Below, in pieces: positions 19,582 to 29,773 of a stretch of 64,000 nt of DNA. The notes under the pieces were generated by a model. That model worked only from the letters and a program-made list of their open reading frames with translations, did no database searches and had not been told where the DNA came from. The stretch covers positions 36,289 through 100,288 of the forward strand of contig NZ_QQRU01000001.1 in the NCBI RefSeq assembly GCF_003428885.1. Reading direction: 5' to 3'. The stretch's first letter is position 1, and each line of letters begins with the position of its first letter. The translations under genes were made by a program, and so were the position numbers. Origin of the DNA: Streptococcus sp. LQJ-218 (GTDB lineage: Bacteria; Bacillota; Bacilli; Lactobacillales; Streptococcaceae).

Positions 19582-20169
19582 ATGTTGCAGCTTACTCATG
19601 TGACCTTAAAAACGCGACAAGTCATCTTACAAGATGTTGATTTTACATTTAACAAGGGTAGGATTTATGGCATTCTTGCTATCAATGGCTCTGGAAAGAC
19701 GACCCTGTTCCGCGCCATTAGCAACTTAATTCCCATAAGTAGTGGACATATCGTAGCCCCTCCTTCTTTATTTTATTATGAAAGCATTGAATGGCTGGAT
19801 GGAAACTTAAGTGGGATGGACTACCTTCATCTCATAAAAAACATCTGGAAGTCAGATCTGAACTTAAGGGATGAAATTGATTACTGGGAAATGTCTGACT
19901 ATATCAGCCTTCCCATTCGCAAGTATTCCTTAGGCATGAAGCAACGCTTGGTGATTGCCATGTATTTCCTCAGTCAGGCCAAATGCTGGCTCATGGATGA
20001 GATTACAAATGGCTTAGATGAGTATTATCGACAGAAGTTTTTTGATAGGCTAGCACAAATCGATAGACAAGAACAGCTGGTTCTTTTAAGTTCCCACTAT
20101 AAGGAAGAGTTGCTTGATGTCTGCGATAGAGTAGTAACCATTCATCAGGGGCAAATAGAAGAGGTTTAG
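19582..20169 (+). CDS. ABC transporter ATP-binding protein
   Basis: A 195-aa ATPase subunit. Walker A is INGSGKTT (about residues 34-41), the signature is YSLGMKQRL near residue 115 and Walker B is CWLMDEITNGLDE near residue 137, with the H-loop in LLSSHYKEE. It is short for the family but all motifs are present. A strong AAGGAGG ribosome site precedes it, and the permease gene starts 3 nt after the stop. The substrate is unknown; the preceding peptide gene suggests peptide export or self-protection. Confidence 0.9.
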   Translation: MLQLTHVTLKTRQVILQDVDFTFNKGRIYGILAINGSGKTTLFRAISNLIPISSGHIVAPPSLFYYESIEWLDGNLSGMDYLHLIKNIWKSDLNLRDEIDYWEMSDYISLPIRKYSLGMKQRLVIAMYFLSQAKCWLMDEITNGLDEYYRQKFFDRLAQIDRQEQLVLLSSHYKEELLDVCDRVVTIHQGQIEEV

Positions 20170-20172
20170 TTT

Positions 20173-21357
20173 ATGAAAGATGTTAGTCTATTTTTATTGA
20201 AAAAAGTTTTCAAAAGTCGCTTAAACTGGATTATCTTAGCTTTATTTGTATCTGGACTCGGTGTTACCTTTTATTTAAATAGTCGGACTGCAAACTCACA
20301 CAGCTTGGAGAGTGAGTTGGAAACCAGTCTTGTAAAAGATGAGAGAATCATCAATGAATATGAAGAGAAACTCTCCCAAATATCTGATACCAACTCGGAG
20401 GAATACCAGATTGCTAAAAATGATTTAGAATTGCAAAAAAATCTTTTGACGCAAAAGAAAGAAATTCTGGCTTTGTTAAAAGAAGGGCGCTGGAAAGAAG
20501 CCTACTATTTGCAGTGGCAAGATGAAGAGAAGAATTATGAATTTGTATCAAATGACCCGAACTCTAACTCTGAATTAAAAATGGGGGTTGACCGCGAACG
20601 GAAGACCTACCAAGCCCTATATCCCTTGAACATAAAAGCACATACTTTGGAGTTTCCGACCCACGGAATTGATCAGATTGTCTGGATTTTAGAGGCTATC
20701 ATCCCAACCTTGTTTGTGGTTGCTATTATTTTTATGCTAACGCAACTATTTGCAGAAAGATATCAAAATCATCTGGATACCGCTCAGTTATATCCTTTTT
20801 CAAAAGTGACATTTGCAATATCCTCTCTTGGAGTTGGAGTGGGCTATGTAAGTGTGTTGTTTATCGGAATTAGCGGATTTTCTTTTCTAGTGGGAAGTCT
20901 GATAAGTGGTTTTGGACAGTTAGATTATCCCTACCCGATTTATAGCTTAGTGAATCAAGAGGTAACTATTGGAAAGATACAGGATGTGTTATTTCCTAGC
21001 TTGTTACTAGCTTTCTTAGCTTTTATCGTCATTGTGGAAGTCGTCTATTTGATTGCTTACTTTTTCAAGCAAAAAATGCCTGTCCTCTTTATTTCCTTAA
21101 TTGGGATTGTTGGCTTATTGTTTGGTATCCAAACCATTCAGCCTCTTCAGAGGATTGCCCATCTGATTCCCTTTACTTACTTGCGTTCAGTGGAGATTCT
21201 ATCCGGAAGATTACCTAAGCAGATTGATAATGTCAATCTAAATTGGGGCATGGGGATGGTCTTACTGTCTTGCACGATAATTGTTTTGCTATTGGGAATT
21301 CTATTTATTGAAAGATGGGGAAGTTCACGAAAAAAGGAAATTTTTAATAGATCCTAG
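20173..21357 (+). CDS. ABC transporter permease (ABC-2-like)
   Basis: A 394-aa membrane protein. One transmembrane helix lies at about residues 18-32. A long extracytoplasmic charged, coiled-coil-like region follows (about residues 40-160), then five or six hydrophobic segments from about residue 170 to 378. This layout fits ABC-2-type exporters with a large extracellular loop. It is the partner of the ATPase immediately upstream, followed by a terminator. Substrate not known. Confidence 0.85.
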   Translation: MKDVSLFLLKKVFKSRLNWIILALFVSGLGVTFYLNSRTANSHSLESELETSLVKDERIINEYEEKLSQISDTNSEEYQIAKNDLELQKNLLTQKKEILALLKEGRWKEAYYLQWQDEEKNYEFVSNDPNSNSELKMGVDRERKTYQALYPLNIKAHTLEFPTHGIDQIVWILEAIIPTLFVVAIIFMLTQLFAERYQNHLDTAQLYPFSKVTFAISSLGVGVGYVSVLFIGISGFSFLVGSLISGFGQLDYPYPIYSLVNQEVTIGKIQDVLFPSLLLAFLAFIVIVEVVYLIAYFFKQKMPVLFISLIGIVGLLFGIQTIQPLQRIAHLIPFTYLRSVEILSGRLPKQIDNVNLNWGMGMVLLSCTIIVLLLGILFIERWGSSRKKEIFNRS

Positions 21358-21390
21358 CTTTCCTATACAGAAAATAAGGAAAAACTAACA

Positions 21391-21423
21391 TAGAGAGGGA
21401 ATCACCTTGGTTCTCTCTTTTTG
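21391..21423 (+). terminator. Terminator of the small-peptide/ABC module
   Basis: AGAGAG(GG)AA ... TTCTCTCT stem followed by five T. Confidence 0.8.
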
Positions 21424-21480
21424 ATGTGGAAACTAAGCAAAAATACAAACAGAAACTTTTCAAAAAAATAACTTTTTATC

Positions 21481-21509
21481 TTGACAAGGGCTGGAAAACT
21501 TGGTATCAT
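21481..21509 (+). promoter_or_regulatory. Promoter of infC-rpmI-rplT
   Basis: TTGACA (21481-21486) and TATCAT (21504-21509) are spaced by 17 nt, with TGG before the -10. Confidence 0.75.
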
Positions 21510-21515
21510 ATAAAA

Positions 21516-21673
21516 GTTGAGAAAAGCAGAAGTGAGAGCTTCTCGCCTTGTGACATTAAGTTGCCTGGCCCTACGGATGAAAAGTTTCTAAGAAACGCTA
21601 TCATAACGTGCGGGCTTGTATATTTACGAGTCCGCTATTGTTTTTCTCTAATAAAACAAAAGAGGTGAAAACC
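21516..21673 (+). promoter_or_regulatory. infC operon leader with attenuator hairpin
   Basis: The transcript has a leader of about 160 nt without a credible gene. It contains a hairpin at 21609-21635 (GCGGGCTT pairing with GAGTCCGC, using G-U pairs) followed by a T-rich tract, an intrinsic terminator ahead of infC. Autoregulation of the infC-rpmI-rplT operon by ribosomal protein L20 through a leader of this kind is established in other Firmicutes; assignment here is by position and structure. Confidence 0.7.
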
Positions 21674-22195
21674 ATAGCAAAGCAAGACTTATTCATCAAT
21701 GATGAAATTCGTGTACGTGAAGTTCGCTTGATCGGTCTTGAGGGAGAACAGCTAGGCATCAAGCCACTCAGTGAAGCGCAAGCATTGGCTGATAGTGCAA
21801 ATGTTGACTTAGTATTGATTCAACCCCAAGCAAAACCGCCTGTTGCAAAAATTATGGACTACGGTAAGTTCAAATTTGAGTACCAGAAGAAGCAAAAAGA
21901 ACAACGTAAAAAACAAAGTGTTGTTACTGTGAAAGAAGTTCGTCTAAGTCCAACTATTGACAAGGGTGACTTTGATACAAAACTTCGCAATGCACGCAAA
22001 TTCCTTGAAAAAGGAAATAAAGTTAAGGTATCTATTCGCTTTAAGGGTCGTATGATTACCCATAAAGAGATTGGTGCAAAAGTTTTAGCCGAGTTTGCTG
22101 AAGCAACTCAAGATATTGCCATCATCGAACAACGTGCTAAAATGGATGGACGTCAAATGTTCATGCAATTGGCGCCAGCGACTGACAAAAAATAA
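21674..22195 (+). CDS. infC: Translation initiation factor IF-3 (AUA start)
   Basis: IF-3 binds the 30S subunit and checks the start codon-anticodon match. With a start at the ATA of 21674 the protein is 173 aa, the family length, and begins [19 protein letters not shown] like other Firmicutes IF-3. A GAGGTG ribosome site lies 8 nt before this ATA. No ATG, GTG or TTG occurs at a suitable place; the GTG at 21608 lies inside the attenuator hairpin. Rare AUU/AUA starts are known for infC and underlie self-regulation by IF-3. The N domain, linker and C domain ([17 protein letters not shown]) are complete. Confidence 0.93.
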   Translation: MAKQDLFINDEIRVREVRLIGLEGEQLGIKPLSEAQALADSANVDLVLIQPQAKPPVAKIMDYGKFKFEYQKKQKEQRKKQSVVTVKEVRLSPTIDKGDFDTKLRNARKFLEKGNKVKVSIRFKGRMITHKEIGAKVLAEFAEATQDIAIIEQRAKMDGRQMFMQLAPATDKK

Positions 22196-22227
22196 TTGTC
22201 AGAAAGTGAAATAAAGGAGAAAAAATC

Positions 22228-22428
22228 ATGCCAAAACAAAAAACACACCGCGCATCAGCTAAACGTTTCAAACGTACAGGTTCTGGTGGACTTAAACGTT
22301 TCCGTGCTTACACTTCTCACCGTTTCCACGGAAAAACTAAGAAACAACGTCGTCATCTTCGTAAAGCATCTATGGTGCATTCAGGAGATTTCAAACGTAT
22401 CAAAGCAATGCTTACTCGCTTGAAATAA
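22228..22428 (+). CDS. rpmI: 50S ribosomal protein L35
   Basis: A 66-aa, very basic ribosomal protein beginning [20 protein letters not shown], the L35 signature. AAAGGAG lies before the ATG. It is the middle gene of infC-rpmI-rplT. Confidence 0.98.
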   Translation: MPKQKTHRASAKRFKRTGSGGLKRFRAYTSHRFHGKTKKQRRHLRKASMVHSGDFKRIKAMLTRLK

Positions 22429-22479
22429 TAGCTTGACTGTAAGTAAACAATTCTAGGAAATATTTGGAGGAAATAAAAC

Positions 22480-22839
22480 ATGGCACGTGTTAAAGGTGGC
22501 GTTGTATCACGCAAACGCCGTAAACGTATTCTTAAATTAGCAAAAGGTTACTATGGAGCTAAACACATCTTGTTCCGTACTGCAAAAGAACAAGTAATGA
22601 ACTCTTACTACTATGCATACCGTGACCGTCGTCAGAAAAAACGTGACTTCCGTAAATTGTGGATCACTCGTATCAACGCGGCAGCTCGTATGAACGGACT
22701 TTCATACTCACAATTGATGCATGGTTTGAAATTGGCTGAGATCGAAGTTAACCGTAAAATGCTTGCTGACTTGGCTGTTAACGATGCAGCAGCTTTCACA
22801 GCTCTTGCAGATGCAGCTAAAGCAAAACTTGGTAAATAA
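22480..22839 (+). CDS. rplT: 50S ribosomal protein L20
   Basis: A 119-aa basic protein of the large subunit, needed for early 50S assembly. It starts [20 protein letters not shown] and contains the [15 protein letters not shown] block. TTGGAGG precedes the start. It is also the probable regulator binding the operon leader. Confidence 0.98.
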   Translation: MARVKGGVVSRKRRKRILKLAKGYYGAKHILFRTAKEQVMNSYYYAYRDRRQKKRDFRKLWITRINAAARMNGLSYSQLMHGLKLAEIEVNRKMLADLAVNDAAAFTALADAAKAKLGK

Positions 22840-22849
22840 TAACTGATGA

Positions 22850-22879
22850 GACTGGAGTAGGAATTTCCCAGTCTTTTTT
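22850..22879 (+). terminator. Terminator of infC-rpmI-rplT
   Basis: GACTGG ... CCAGTC followed by six T. Confidence 0.85.
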
Positions 22880-22898
22880 AAAAATAAAGGAGAAAAAT

Positions 22899-23279
22899 AT
22901 GGCTTCAAAAATGCTACACACTTGCTTGCGAGTAGAAAATCTTGAAAAATCAATCGCATTCTATCAAGATGCTTTTGGTTTTAAAGAATTGCGTCGCAGA
23001 GATTTTCCAGACCATGCTTTCACGATTGTCTATCTAGGACTTGAGGGTGACGACTATGAGTTGGAGTTGACTTACAACTATGATCATGGCCCTTATGTAG
23101 TTGGAGATGGATTTGCTCATGTCGCTCTAAGTACACCTGACCTTGAAGCTCTTCATCAAGAGCATAGTGCAAAAGGATATGAAGTGACTGAGCCAAATGG
23201 TCTACCAGGAACTGCACCTAACTATTACTTTGTCAAAGACCCTGATGGCTACAAGGTCGAAGTTATTCGTGAAAAATAA
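22899..23279 (+). CDS. gloA: Lactoylglutathione lyase / glyoxalase I family protein
   Basis: A 126-aa vicinal-oxygen-chelate fold protein with two beta-alpha-beta-beta-beta modules. Metal ligand candidates are His5 (MLHTCLRVENLEKSI), the Glu in YELELTYN (about residue 56), His74 (GFAHVALST) and Glu near residue 122 (YKVEVIRE). This matches GloA, which isomerises the hemithioacetal of methylglyoxal. Many streptococci have glutathione, but the true thiol cofactor is not known here. It is monocistronic, with terminators on both sides. Confidence 0.9.
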   Translation: MASKMLHTCLRVENLEKSIAFYQDAFGFKELRRRDFPDHAFTIVYLGLEGDDYELELTYNYDHGPYVVGDGFAHVALSTPDLEALHQEHSAKGYEVTEPNGLPGTAPNYYFVKDPDGYKVEVIREK

Positions 23280-23288
23280 TCTCATGAG

Positions 23289-23325
23289 GTCAAGTAGAAT
23301 GTTCGTTTTCTACTTGACTTTTTTT
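23289..23325 (+). terminator. Terminator of gloA
   Basis: GTCAAGTAGAA ... TTCTACTTGAC stem with seven T. Its right arm also contains TTGACT, which serves as the -35 of the next promoter. Confidence 0.9.
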
Positions 23326-23342
23326 AGCTGAAAGAGTATACT
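23314..23342 (+). promoter_or_regulatory. Promoter of pyrK-pyrDb
   Basis: TTGACT (23314-23319) and TATACT (23337-23342) with 17-nt spacing; the -35 lies within the gloA terminator arm. Confidence 0.75.
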
Positions 23343-23349
23343 AATAAAA

Positions 23350-23526
23350 ATTTAACCTTTAAGGGGAGTCCAGAGAGACTCACAAGGTGTCAGATAAAAG
23401 GGATAGGGGACTCTCTGTGGAGACTTTTTAAGTGTGCGCATAAGTTCTAGCCTAACCTAACTGAGGCCTTGCATTAGCAAGGCCTTTTCTTTATCTGGTC
23501 CCCTTAAAATTTAAGGAGGAAAAGTC
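23350..23526 (+). promoter_or_regulatory. PyrR-type transcription attenuator of pyrK-pyrDb
   Basis: The leader carries the PyrR-binding hairpin core TCCAGAGAGACT (23369-23380). A downstream CTCTCTG (23411-23417) can pair with the conserved CAGAGAG to form an antiterminator. A strong terminator follows (GAGGCCTTG ... CAAGGCC then TTTT, 23463-23488). This is the known UMP-responsive PyrR attenuation design. In addition, TTTAAGGGGA near the leader 5' end is complementary to TCCCCTTAAA just before the pyrK ribosome site. Confidence 0.9.
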
Positions 23527-25276
<1,750 letters not shown>

Positions 25277-25327
25277 ACTGTAATCAATCTGTTCTTGATT
25301 GTTTTCAAATTGTTAAGAAAACAAGTT

Positions 25328-25363
25328 AAAAATCCTGATTTCAAGTGAAATCAGGATTTTTTC
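25328..25363. terminator. Bidirectional terminator between pyrDb and pavA
   Basis: AAAATCCTGATTT ... AAATCAGGATTTT with a 6-nt loop and T tracts on both sides. The arm overlaps the pavA stop codon (25351-25353, minus strand), so the last codons of pavA form part of the stem. Confidence 0.9.
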
Positions 25364-27006
25364 ATGGATGCGATTTTTTCGGGGTCTGGTGTGACACGGA
25401 GGGTCTTTTGTCCGGTATAGGTTACAAAACCGGGTTTTCCACCAGTTGGTTTGTTGAGTTTTTTGACTTCAATCATATCTACTTGAACTAGATTTGATAA
25501 GCGACCTTGAGAGAAGTAGGCAGCTAGCTCGGCAGCGTCTGTCTTGACTTCATCAGATGGGTCAAGATTGCCTGAGATGACAACGTGGCTTCCAGGAATG
25601 TCCTTGGCATGGAACCAAAGTTCCTCCTTGCGAGCCATTTTAAAGGTTAGTTCCTCGTTTTGTAGGTTGTTTCGGCCGACATAGATAATGGTTTTTCCAT
25701 CACTCGCCAGATACTGTTCTGGTTTTTTGCGTTTCTGGATTTTCTCCCGTTGTCTTCTGCGGATAAAGCCAGTTTGGATTAATTCTTCACGGATTTCAGC
25801 GATTTCCTCCAGTCCAGCTTGGTTGAGAACAGTCTCAACACTTTCTAAATAGAGAATGGTTGCCTTGGTTTCTTCAATCAGTTCAGTCAGGTATTTGACA
25901 GCTTCTTTGAGTTTCTGGTACCGTTTAAAGTAGCGTTGAGCATTCTGGTTGGGAGTCAGAGCCTTATCAAGCGCAATCGTGATAGGTTGGTTGGTATAGT
26001 AGTTGTCTAGGATAACCTGGTCTTGGTCGTTAGGCACTTGGTGGAGGAAGGTTGTCAGCAATTCCCCTTTTTGGCGAAATTCCTCAGCATTGTCTGTCGC
26101 TAGTAATTCTTTTTCCTGTTTTTTCAGCTTATGCCGATTCTTCTGAAGTTCATTTTCAACACGGCGAATGAGTTCACTGGCTTGCTGTTTGACGCGGTCG
26201 CGTTCAGCCTTGTCCTTATAGTAGGTATCCAACAAATCAGAAAGACTGGCAAAAGGCTCTCCTACCTGATTTGAAAAAGGAATTGGACTGAAGGAAGTCT
26301 CAGTCAAGCATGGCTTGGTTTCTTGATTGAAAAAATTTCGGAAGGTGGACAGTTTTTCATGAACCAGTATCCTTTCCAATTCATTTGCCGTATCACGACC
26401 GAGACCTTGAAAGAGATTTTGAAGGTTTTTAGCTGTCGTTTCCTGTGTTTGCAGGATTTCAAAGAGCTTCTCATTCTTGATAGTAAAAGGATTGAGTGAT
26501 TCCGTACTTGGCGGAGTAATATAGGTTGATCCAGGAAGCAAGGTACGGTAGCTATTTTGTGAAAAGCCGATGTGTTTGATTACTTCGAGGATTTTATGAC
26601 TACTTTTATCGACCAGTAGAATATTACTGTGTTTACCCATGATTTCGATAATCAAGGTAGCCTGAATATGGTCTCCAATCTCATTTTTATTGGAAACTGT
26701 AATCTCCACAATCCGGTCATTTTCCATCTGCTCAATTGACTCAATAAGGGCACCCTGCAAATATTTTCTTAAAACCATGATAAAGGTAGAAGGTTGGGCT
26801 GGATTTTCAAAAGTCGCTTGGGTCAGCTGAATGCGTCCAAAAACTGGGTGAGCAGAAAGGAGCAGGCGCTGACTTTGGCGATTGCTGCGGATTTGCAAGA
26901 CCAACTCTTGTTCAAAAGGTTGATTGATTTTCTGAATGCGACCATTCACTAACTCTCTTCGCAATTCCTTAACCATGTGGTGTAAAAAAAATCCGTCAAA
27001 TGACAT
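25351..27006 (-). CDS. pavA: Fibronectin-binding / ribosome quality-control protein PavA (NFACT, RqcH-like)
   Basis: A 551-aa NFACT-family protein, exactly the length of pneumococcal PavA. It begins MSFDGFFLHHMVKELRREL (NFACT-N), has a long coiled coil (about residues 270-440) and ends with the NFACT-R domain (about residues 445-545, including RKEELWFHAKDIPGSHVV). Family members bind fibronectin at the surface, and bacterial RqcH homologues recruit tRNA-Ala to stalled 50S subunits to add alanine tails; either or both may apply. It has no signal peptide. The start at 27006 is preferred over an upstream in-frame ATG near 27033 because of family length. Confidence 0.93.
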   Translation of the reverse strand: MSFDGFFLHHMVKELRRELVNGRIQKINQPFEQELVLQIRSNRQSQRLLLSAHPVFGRIQLTQATFENPAQPSTFIMVLRKYLQGALIESIEQMENDRIVEITVSNKNEIGDHIQATLIIEIMGKHSNILLVDKSSHKILEVIKHIGFSQNSYRTLLPGSTYITPPSTESLNPFTIKNEKLFEILQTQETTAKNLQNLFQGLGRDTANELERILVHEKLSTFRNFFNQETKPCLTETSFSPIPFSNQVGEPFASLSDLLDTYYKDKAERDRVKQQASELIRRVENELQKNRHKLKKQEKELLATDNAEEFRQKGELLTTFLHQVPNDQDQVILDNYYTNQPITIALDKALTPNQNAQRYFKRYQKLKEAVKYLTELIEETKATILYLESVETVLNQAGLEEIAEIREELIQTGFIRRRQREKIQKRKKPEQYLASDGKTIIYVGRNNLQNEELTFKMARKEELWFHAKDIPGSHVVISGNLDPSDEVKTDAAELAAYFSQGRLSNLVQVDMIEVKKLNKPTGGKPGFVTYTGQKTLRVTPDPEKIASMKKS

Positions 27007-27036
27007 CGTTCTCTCCTTGTGATTGTATTCCATAGT

Positions 27037-27045
27037 ATTATATCA
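27037..27045 (-). promoter_or_regulatory. Extended -10 promoter of pavA
   Basis: On the minus strand, TGA followed by TATAAT (27042 down to 27037). It is divergent from the ybeY promoter. Confidence 0.65.
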
Positions 27046-27072
27046 AAAAGGTAGAATAAAATCATGGAAATG

Positions 27073-27081
27073 TGGTATAAT
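27073..27081 (+). promoter_or_regulatory. Extended -10 promoter of the ybeY-rpmG operon
   Basis: TGG followed by TATAAT (27076-27081), 29 nt before ybeY. Confidence 0.7.
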
Positions 27082-27110
27082 AAAGCCAAGTAAAGAGAAA
27101 CGAGAAGCAC

Positions 27111-27608
27111 ATGTATATTGAAATGGTAGATGAAACTGGTCAAGTTTCACAAGAAATCTTGCAACAAACCCAAGAGATTTTGGAATTTGCAGCCCAAAAA
27201 TTAGGAAAAGAAGACAAGGAGATGGCAGTCACTTTTGTGACTAATGAGCGTAGTCATGAACTGAATCTTGAGTACCGTGACACGGACCGTCCGACAGATG
27301 TTATCAGTCTTGAATATAAACCAGAGTTGGAAATTGCCTTTGACGAGGAAGATTTGCTTGAAAATCCAGAATTGGCAGAGATGATGTCTGAGTTTGATAC
27401 CTATATTGGGGAACTATTCATCTCTATCGATAAGGCCCATGAGCAGGCTGAGGAATATGGTCACAGCTTTGAGCGTGAGATGGGCTTCTTGGCAGTACAC
27501 GGCTTTTTACATATCAACGGCTATGATCACTACACTCCGGAAGAAGAAGAGGAGATGTTCGGTTTACAAGAAGAAATTTTGACAGCCTATGGACTCACAA
27601 GACAATAA
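27111..27608 (+). CDS. ybeY: Endoribonuclease YbeY (16S rRNA maturation)
   Basis: YbeY is a zinc metallo-RNase involved in 16S rRNA 3' end processing and ribosome quality control. It is 165 aa. The zinc motif reads [11 protein letters not shown] (about residues 130-140), matching HGxLHxxGYDH. The [10 protein letters not shown] segment near residue 60 is also conserved. It overlaps dgkA by 20 nt and heads a long operon. Confidence 0.96.
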   Translation: MYIEMVDETGQVSQEILQQTQEILEFAAQKLGKEDKEMAVTFVTNERSHELNLEYRDTDRPTDVISLEYKPELEIAFDEEDLLENPELAEMMSEFDTYIGELFISIDKAHEQAEEYGHSFEREMGFLAVHGFLHINGYDHYTPEEEEEMFGLQEEILTAYGLTRQ

Positions 27609-27984
27609 ACGAAAATGGAAAAATCGTGACCTGATATCCAGTTTAGAATTTGCTCTCACAGGAATTTTTACTGCTATCAAGGAAGAACGCAATATGCGAA
27701 AACATGCAGTGACGGCTCTTGTCGTCATCCTTGCAGGTTTTGTTTTTCAGGTGTCACGAATCGAATGGCTCTTTCTCCTATTGAGCATTTTCTTGGTAGT
27801 AGCTTTTGAAATTATCAATTCTGCTATCGAAAATGTAGTGGATTTGGCCAGTCACTACCACTTTTCTATGCTGGCTAAAAATGCCAAGGATATGGCGGCT
27901 GGCGCTGTATTAGTGGTCTCTCTTTTCGCAGCCTTAACAGGCGCATTGATTTTTCTCCCAAGAATCTGGGATTTATTATTTTAA
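27589..27984 (+). CDS. dgkA: Diacylglycerol/undecaprenol kinase
   Basis: A 131-aa integral membrane kinase with three transmembrane segments (about residues 42-60, 63-80 and 107-125). The conserved [13 protein letters not shown] block is near residue 74 and RNMRKH near residue 34. In Gram-positive bacteria members of this family phosphorylate undecaprenol for lipid carrier recycling; in streptococci the gene is linked to acid tolerance. Its start lies within ybeY. Confidence 0.93.
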   Translation: MDSQDNKRKWKNRDLISSLEFALTGIFTAIKEERNMRKHAVTALVVILAGFVFQVSRIEWLFLLLSIFLVVAFEIINSAIENVVDLASHYHFSMLAKNAKDMAAGAVLVVSLFAALTGALIFLPRIWDLLF

Positions 27985-28000
27985 ACAGTAAGAGGAAATT

Positions 28001-28900
28001 ATGACATTTAAATCAGGCTTTGTAGCCATTTTAGGACGTCCCAACGTTGGGAAGTCAACCTTTTTAAATCATGTTATGGGGCAAAAGATTGCCATCATGA
28101 GTGACAAGGCGCAGACAACGCGCAACAAAATCATGGGAATTTACACGACTGATAAGGAGCAAATTGTCTTTATCGACACACCAGGGATTCACAAACCTAA
28201 AACAGCACTCGGAGATTTCATGGTAGAGTCTGCCTATAGCACCCTTCGTGAAGTGGATACTGTTCTTTTTATGGTGCCTGCTGATGAAGCGCGTGGTAAG
28301 GGGGATGATATGATTATCGAGCGTCTCAAGGCTGCCAAGGTTCCTGTGATTTTGGTGGTGAATAAAATCGATAAGGTCCATCCAGACCAGCTTTTGTCTC
28401 AGATTGATGATTTCCGTAATCAAATGGACTTCAAGGAAATTGTACCAATCTCAGCTCTTCAGGGAAATAACGTGTCTCATCTAGTGGATATTTTGAGTGA
28501 AAATCTGGATGAAGGTTTCCAATATTTCCCAGCGGATCAAATCACAGATCACCCAGAGCGATTCTTGGTATCAGAAATGGTACGCGAGAAAGTCTTGTAC
28601 CTAACTCGTGAAGAGATTCCTCACTCAGTCGCAGTAGTAGTTGACTCTATGAAGCGTGATGAAGAGACAGACAAGGTTCACATCCGTGCAACGATTATGG
28701 TCGAACGTGATAGCCAAAAAGGGATTATCATCGGTAAAGGTGGTGCCATGCTCAAGAAAATTGGGACTATGGCCCGTCGTGATATCGAACTCATGCTAGG
28801 AGACAAGGTCTTCCTAGAAACATGGGTCAAGGTCAAGAAAAACTGGCGTGATAAAAAGCTAGATTTGGCTGACTTTGGCTATAATAAAAAAGAATACTAA
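28001..28900 (+). CDS. era: GTPase Era
   Basis: Era is a GTPase that binds the 3' end of 16S rRNA during 30S maturation. It is 299 aa. G1 is GRPNVGKST near residue 12, G3 DTPG near residue 60, G4 NKID near residue 122, and a C-terminal KH domain spans about residues 205-290 ([15 protein letters not shown]). It is in the operon with ybeY, another 16S processing factor. Confidence 0.97.
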   Translation: MTFKSGFVAILGRPNVGKSTFLNHVMGQKIAIMSDKAQTTRNKIMGIYTTDKEQIVFIDTPGIHKPKTALGDFMVESAYSTLREVDTVLFMVPADEARGKGDDMIIERLKAAKVPVILVVNKIDKVHPDQLLSQIDDFRNQMDFKEIVPISALQGNNVSHLVDILSENLDEGFQYFPADQITDHPERFLVSEMVREKVLYLTREEIPHSVAVVVDSMKRDEETDKVHIRATIMVERDSQKGIIIGKGGAMLKKIGTMARRDIELMLGDKVFLETWVKVKKNWRDKKLDLADFGYNKKEY

Positions 28901-28948
28901 GTAGAGGTGGGCTCATGCCTGCTTCTTGTTTTTACAGAAGGAGGACTT

Positions 28949-29773
28949 ATGCCTGAATTACCTGAGGTTGAAACCGTTCGTCGTGGCTTAGAAAAATTGA
29001 TTCTAGGAAAGAAGATTTCGAGTATAGAAATTCGCTATCCCAAGATGATTAAAACGGACTTGGACGAGTTTCAAAAGGAAGTGCCTGGTCAAGTTGTTAA
29101 GTCAATGGGACGTCGTGGCAAATATTTGCTTTTCTACCTGACAGACAAGGTTTTGATTTCCCACCTGCGGATGGAGGGCAAGTATTTTTACTATCCAGAT
29201 CAGGTTCCTGAACGCAAGCATGCCCATGTTTTGATTCATTTTGAAGATGGTGGGACTCTAGTTTACGAGGATGTCCGTAAGTTTGGAACTATGGAGTTAC
29301 TTGCTCCGGAGCTTTTAGAAGCATACTTTATTTCTAAAAAATTAGGGCCTGAACCTACAGAACAGGACTTTGATTTACAGGTCTTTCAAGTTGCTCTAAC
29401 CAAGTCCAAAAAGCCTATCAAATCCCATCTCCTAGACCAGACCTTGGTGGCTGGTCTTGGCAATATCTATGTGGATGAGGTTCTCTGGCGGGCTCAGGTT
29501 CATCCAGCTAAACCTTCCCAGACTTTGACAGCAGAAGAAGCGACTGCCATTCATGACCAGACCGTCGCTGTTTTGGAGCAGGCCGTTGAAAAAGGTGGTT
29601 CCACCATTCGGACCTATACCAATGCCTTTGGAAAAGATGGAACTATGCAGGACTTTCATCAGGTCTATGACAAGACTGGTCAAGAATGTTCACGTTGTGG
29701 AACTGTGATTGAGAAAATCCAGCTAGGCGGACGAGGAACTCACTTTTGTCCTCAGTGCCAAAGGAGGGGCTGA
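28949..29773 (+). CDS. mutM: Formamidopyrimidine-DNA glycosylase
   Basis: This base-excision repair enzyme removes 8-oxoguanine and formamidopyrimidines. It is 274 aa. After Met removal Pro2 is the catalytic nucleophile (PELPEVETVRRGL). The helix-two-turn-helix and the C-terminal zinc finger (CSRCGT ... CPQC, about residues 247-270) are present. AAGGAGG precedes the ATG at 28949. It overlaps coaE by one base (stop TGA shares its A with ATG). Confidence 0.97.
   Translation: MPELPEVETVRRGLEKLILGKKISSIEIRYPKMIKTDLDEFQKEVPGQVVKSMGRRGKYLLFYLTDKVLISHLRMEGKYFYYPDQVPERKHAHVLIHFEDGGTLVYEDVRKFGTMELLAPELLEAYFISKKLGPEPTEQDFDLQVFQVALTKSKKPIKSHLLDQTLVAGLGNIYVDEVLWRAQVHPAKPSQTLTAEEATAIHDQTVAVLEQAVEKGGSTIRTYTNAFGKDGTMQDFHQVYDKTGQECSRCGTVIEKIQLGGRGTHFCPQCQRRG

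Noticed and set aside
21426..21668. 80-aa plus-strand ORF before infC
   Set aside because: It covers the infC promoter and attenuator, has no ribosome site and its sequence is low complexity; it is untranslated leader.
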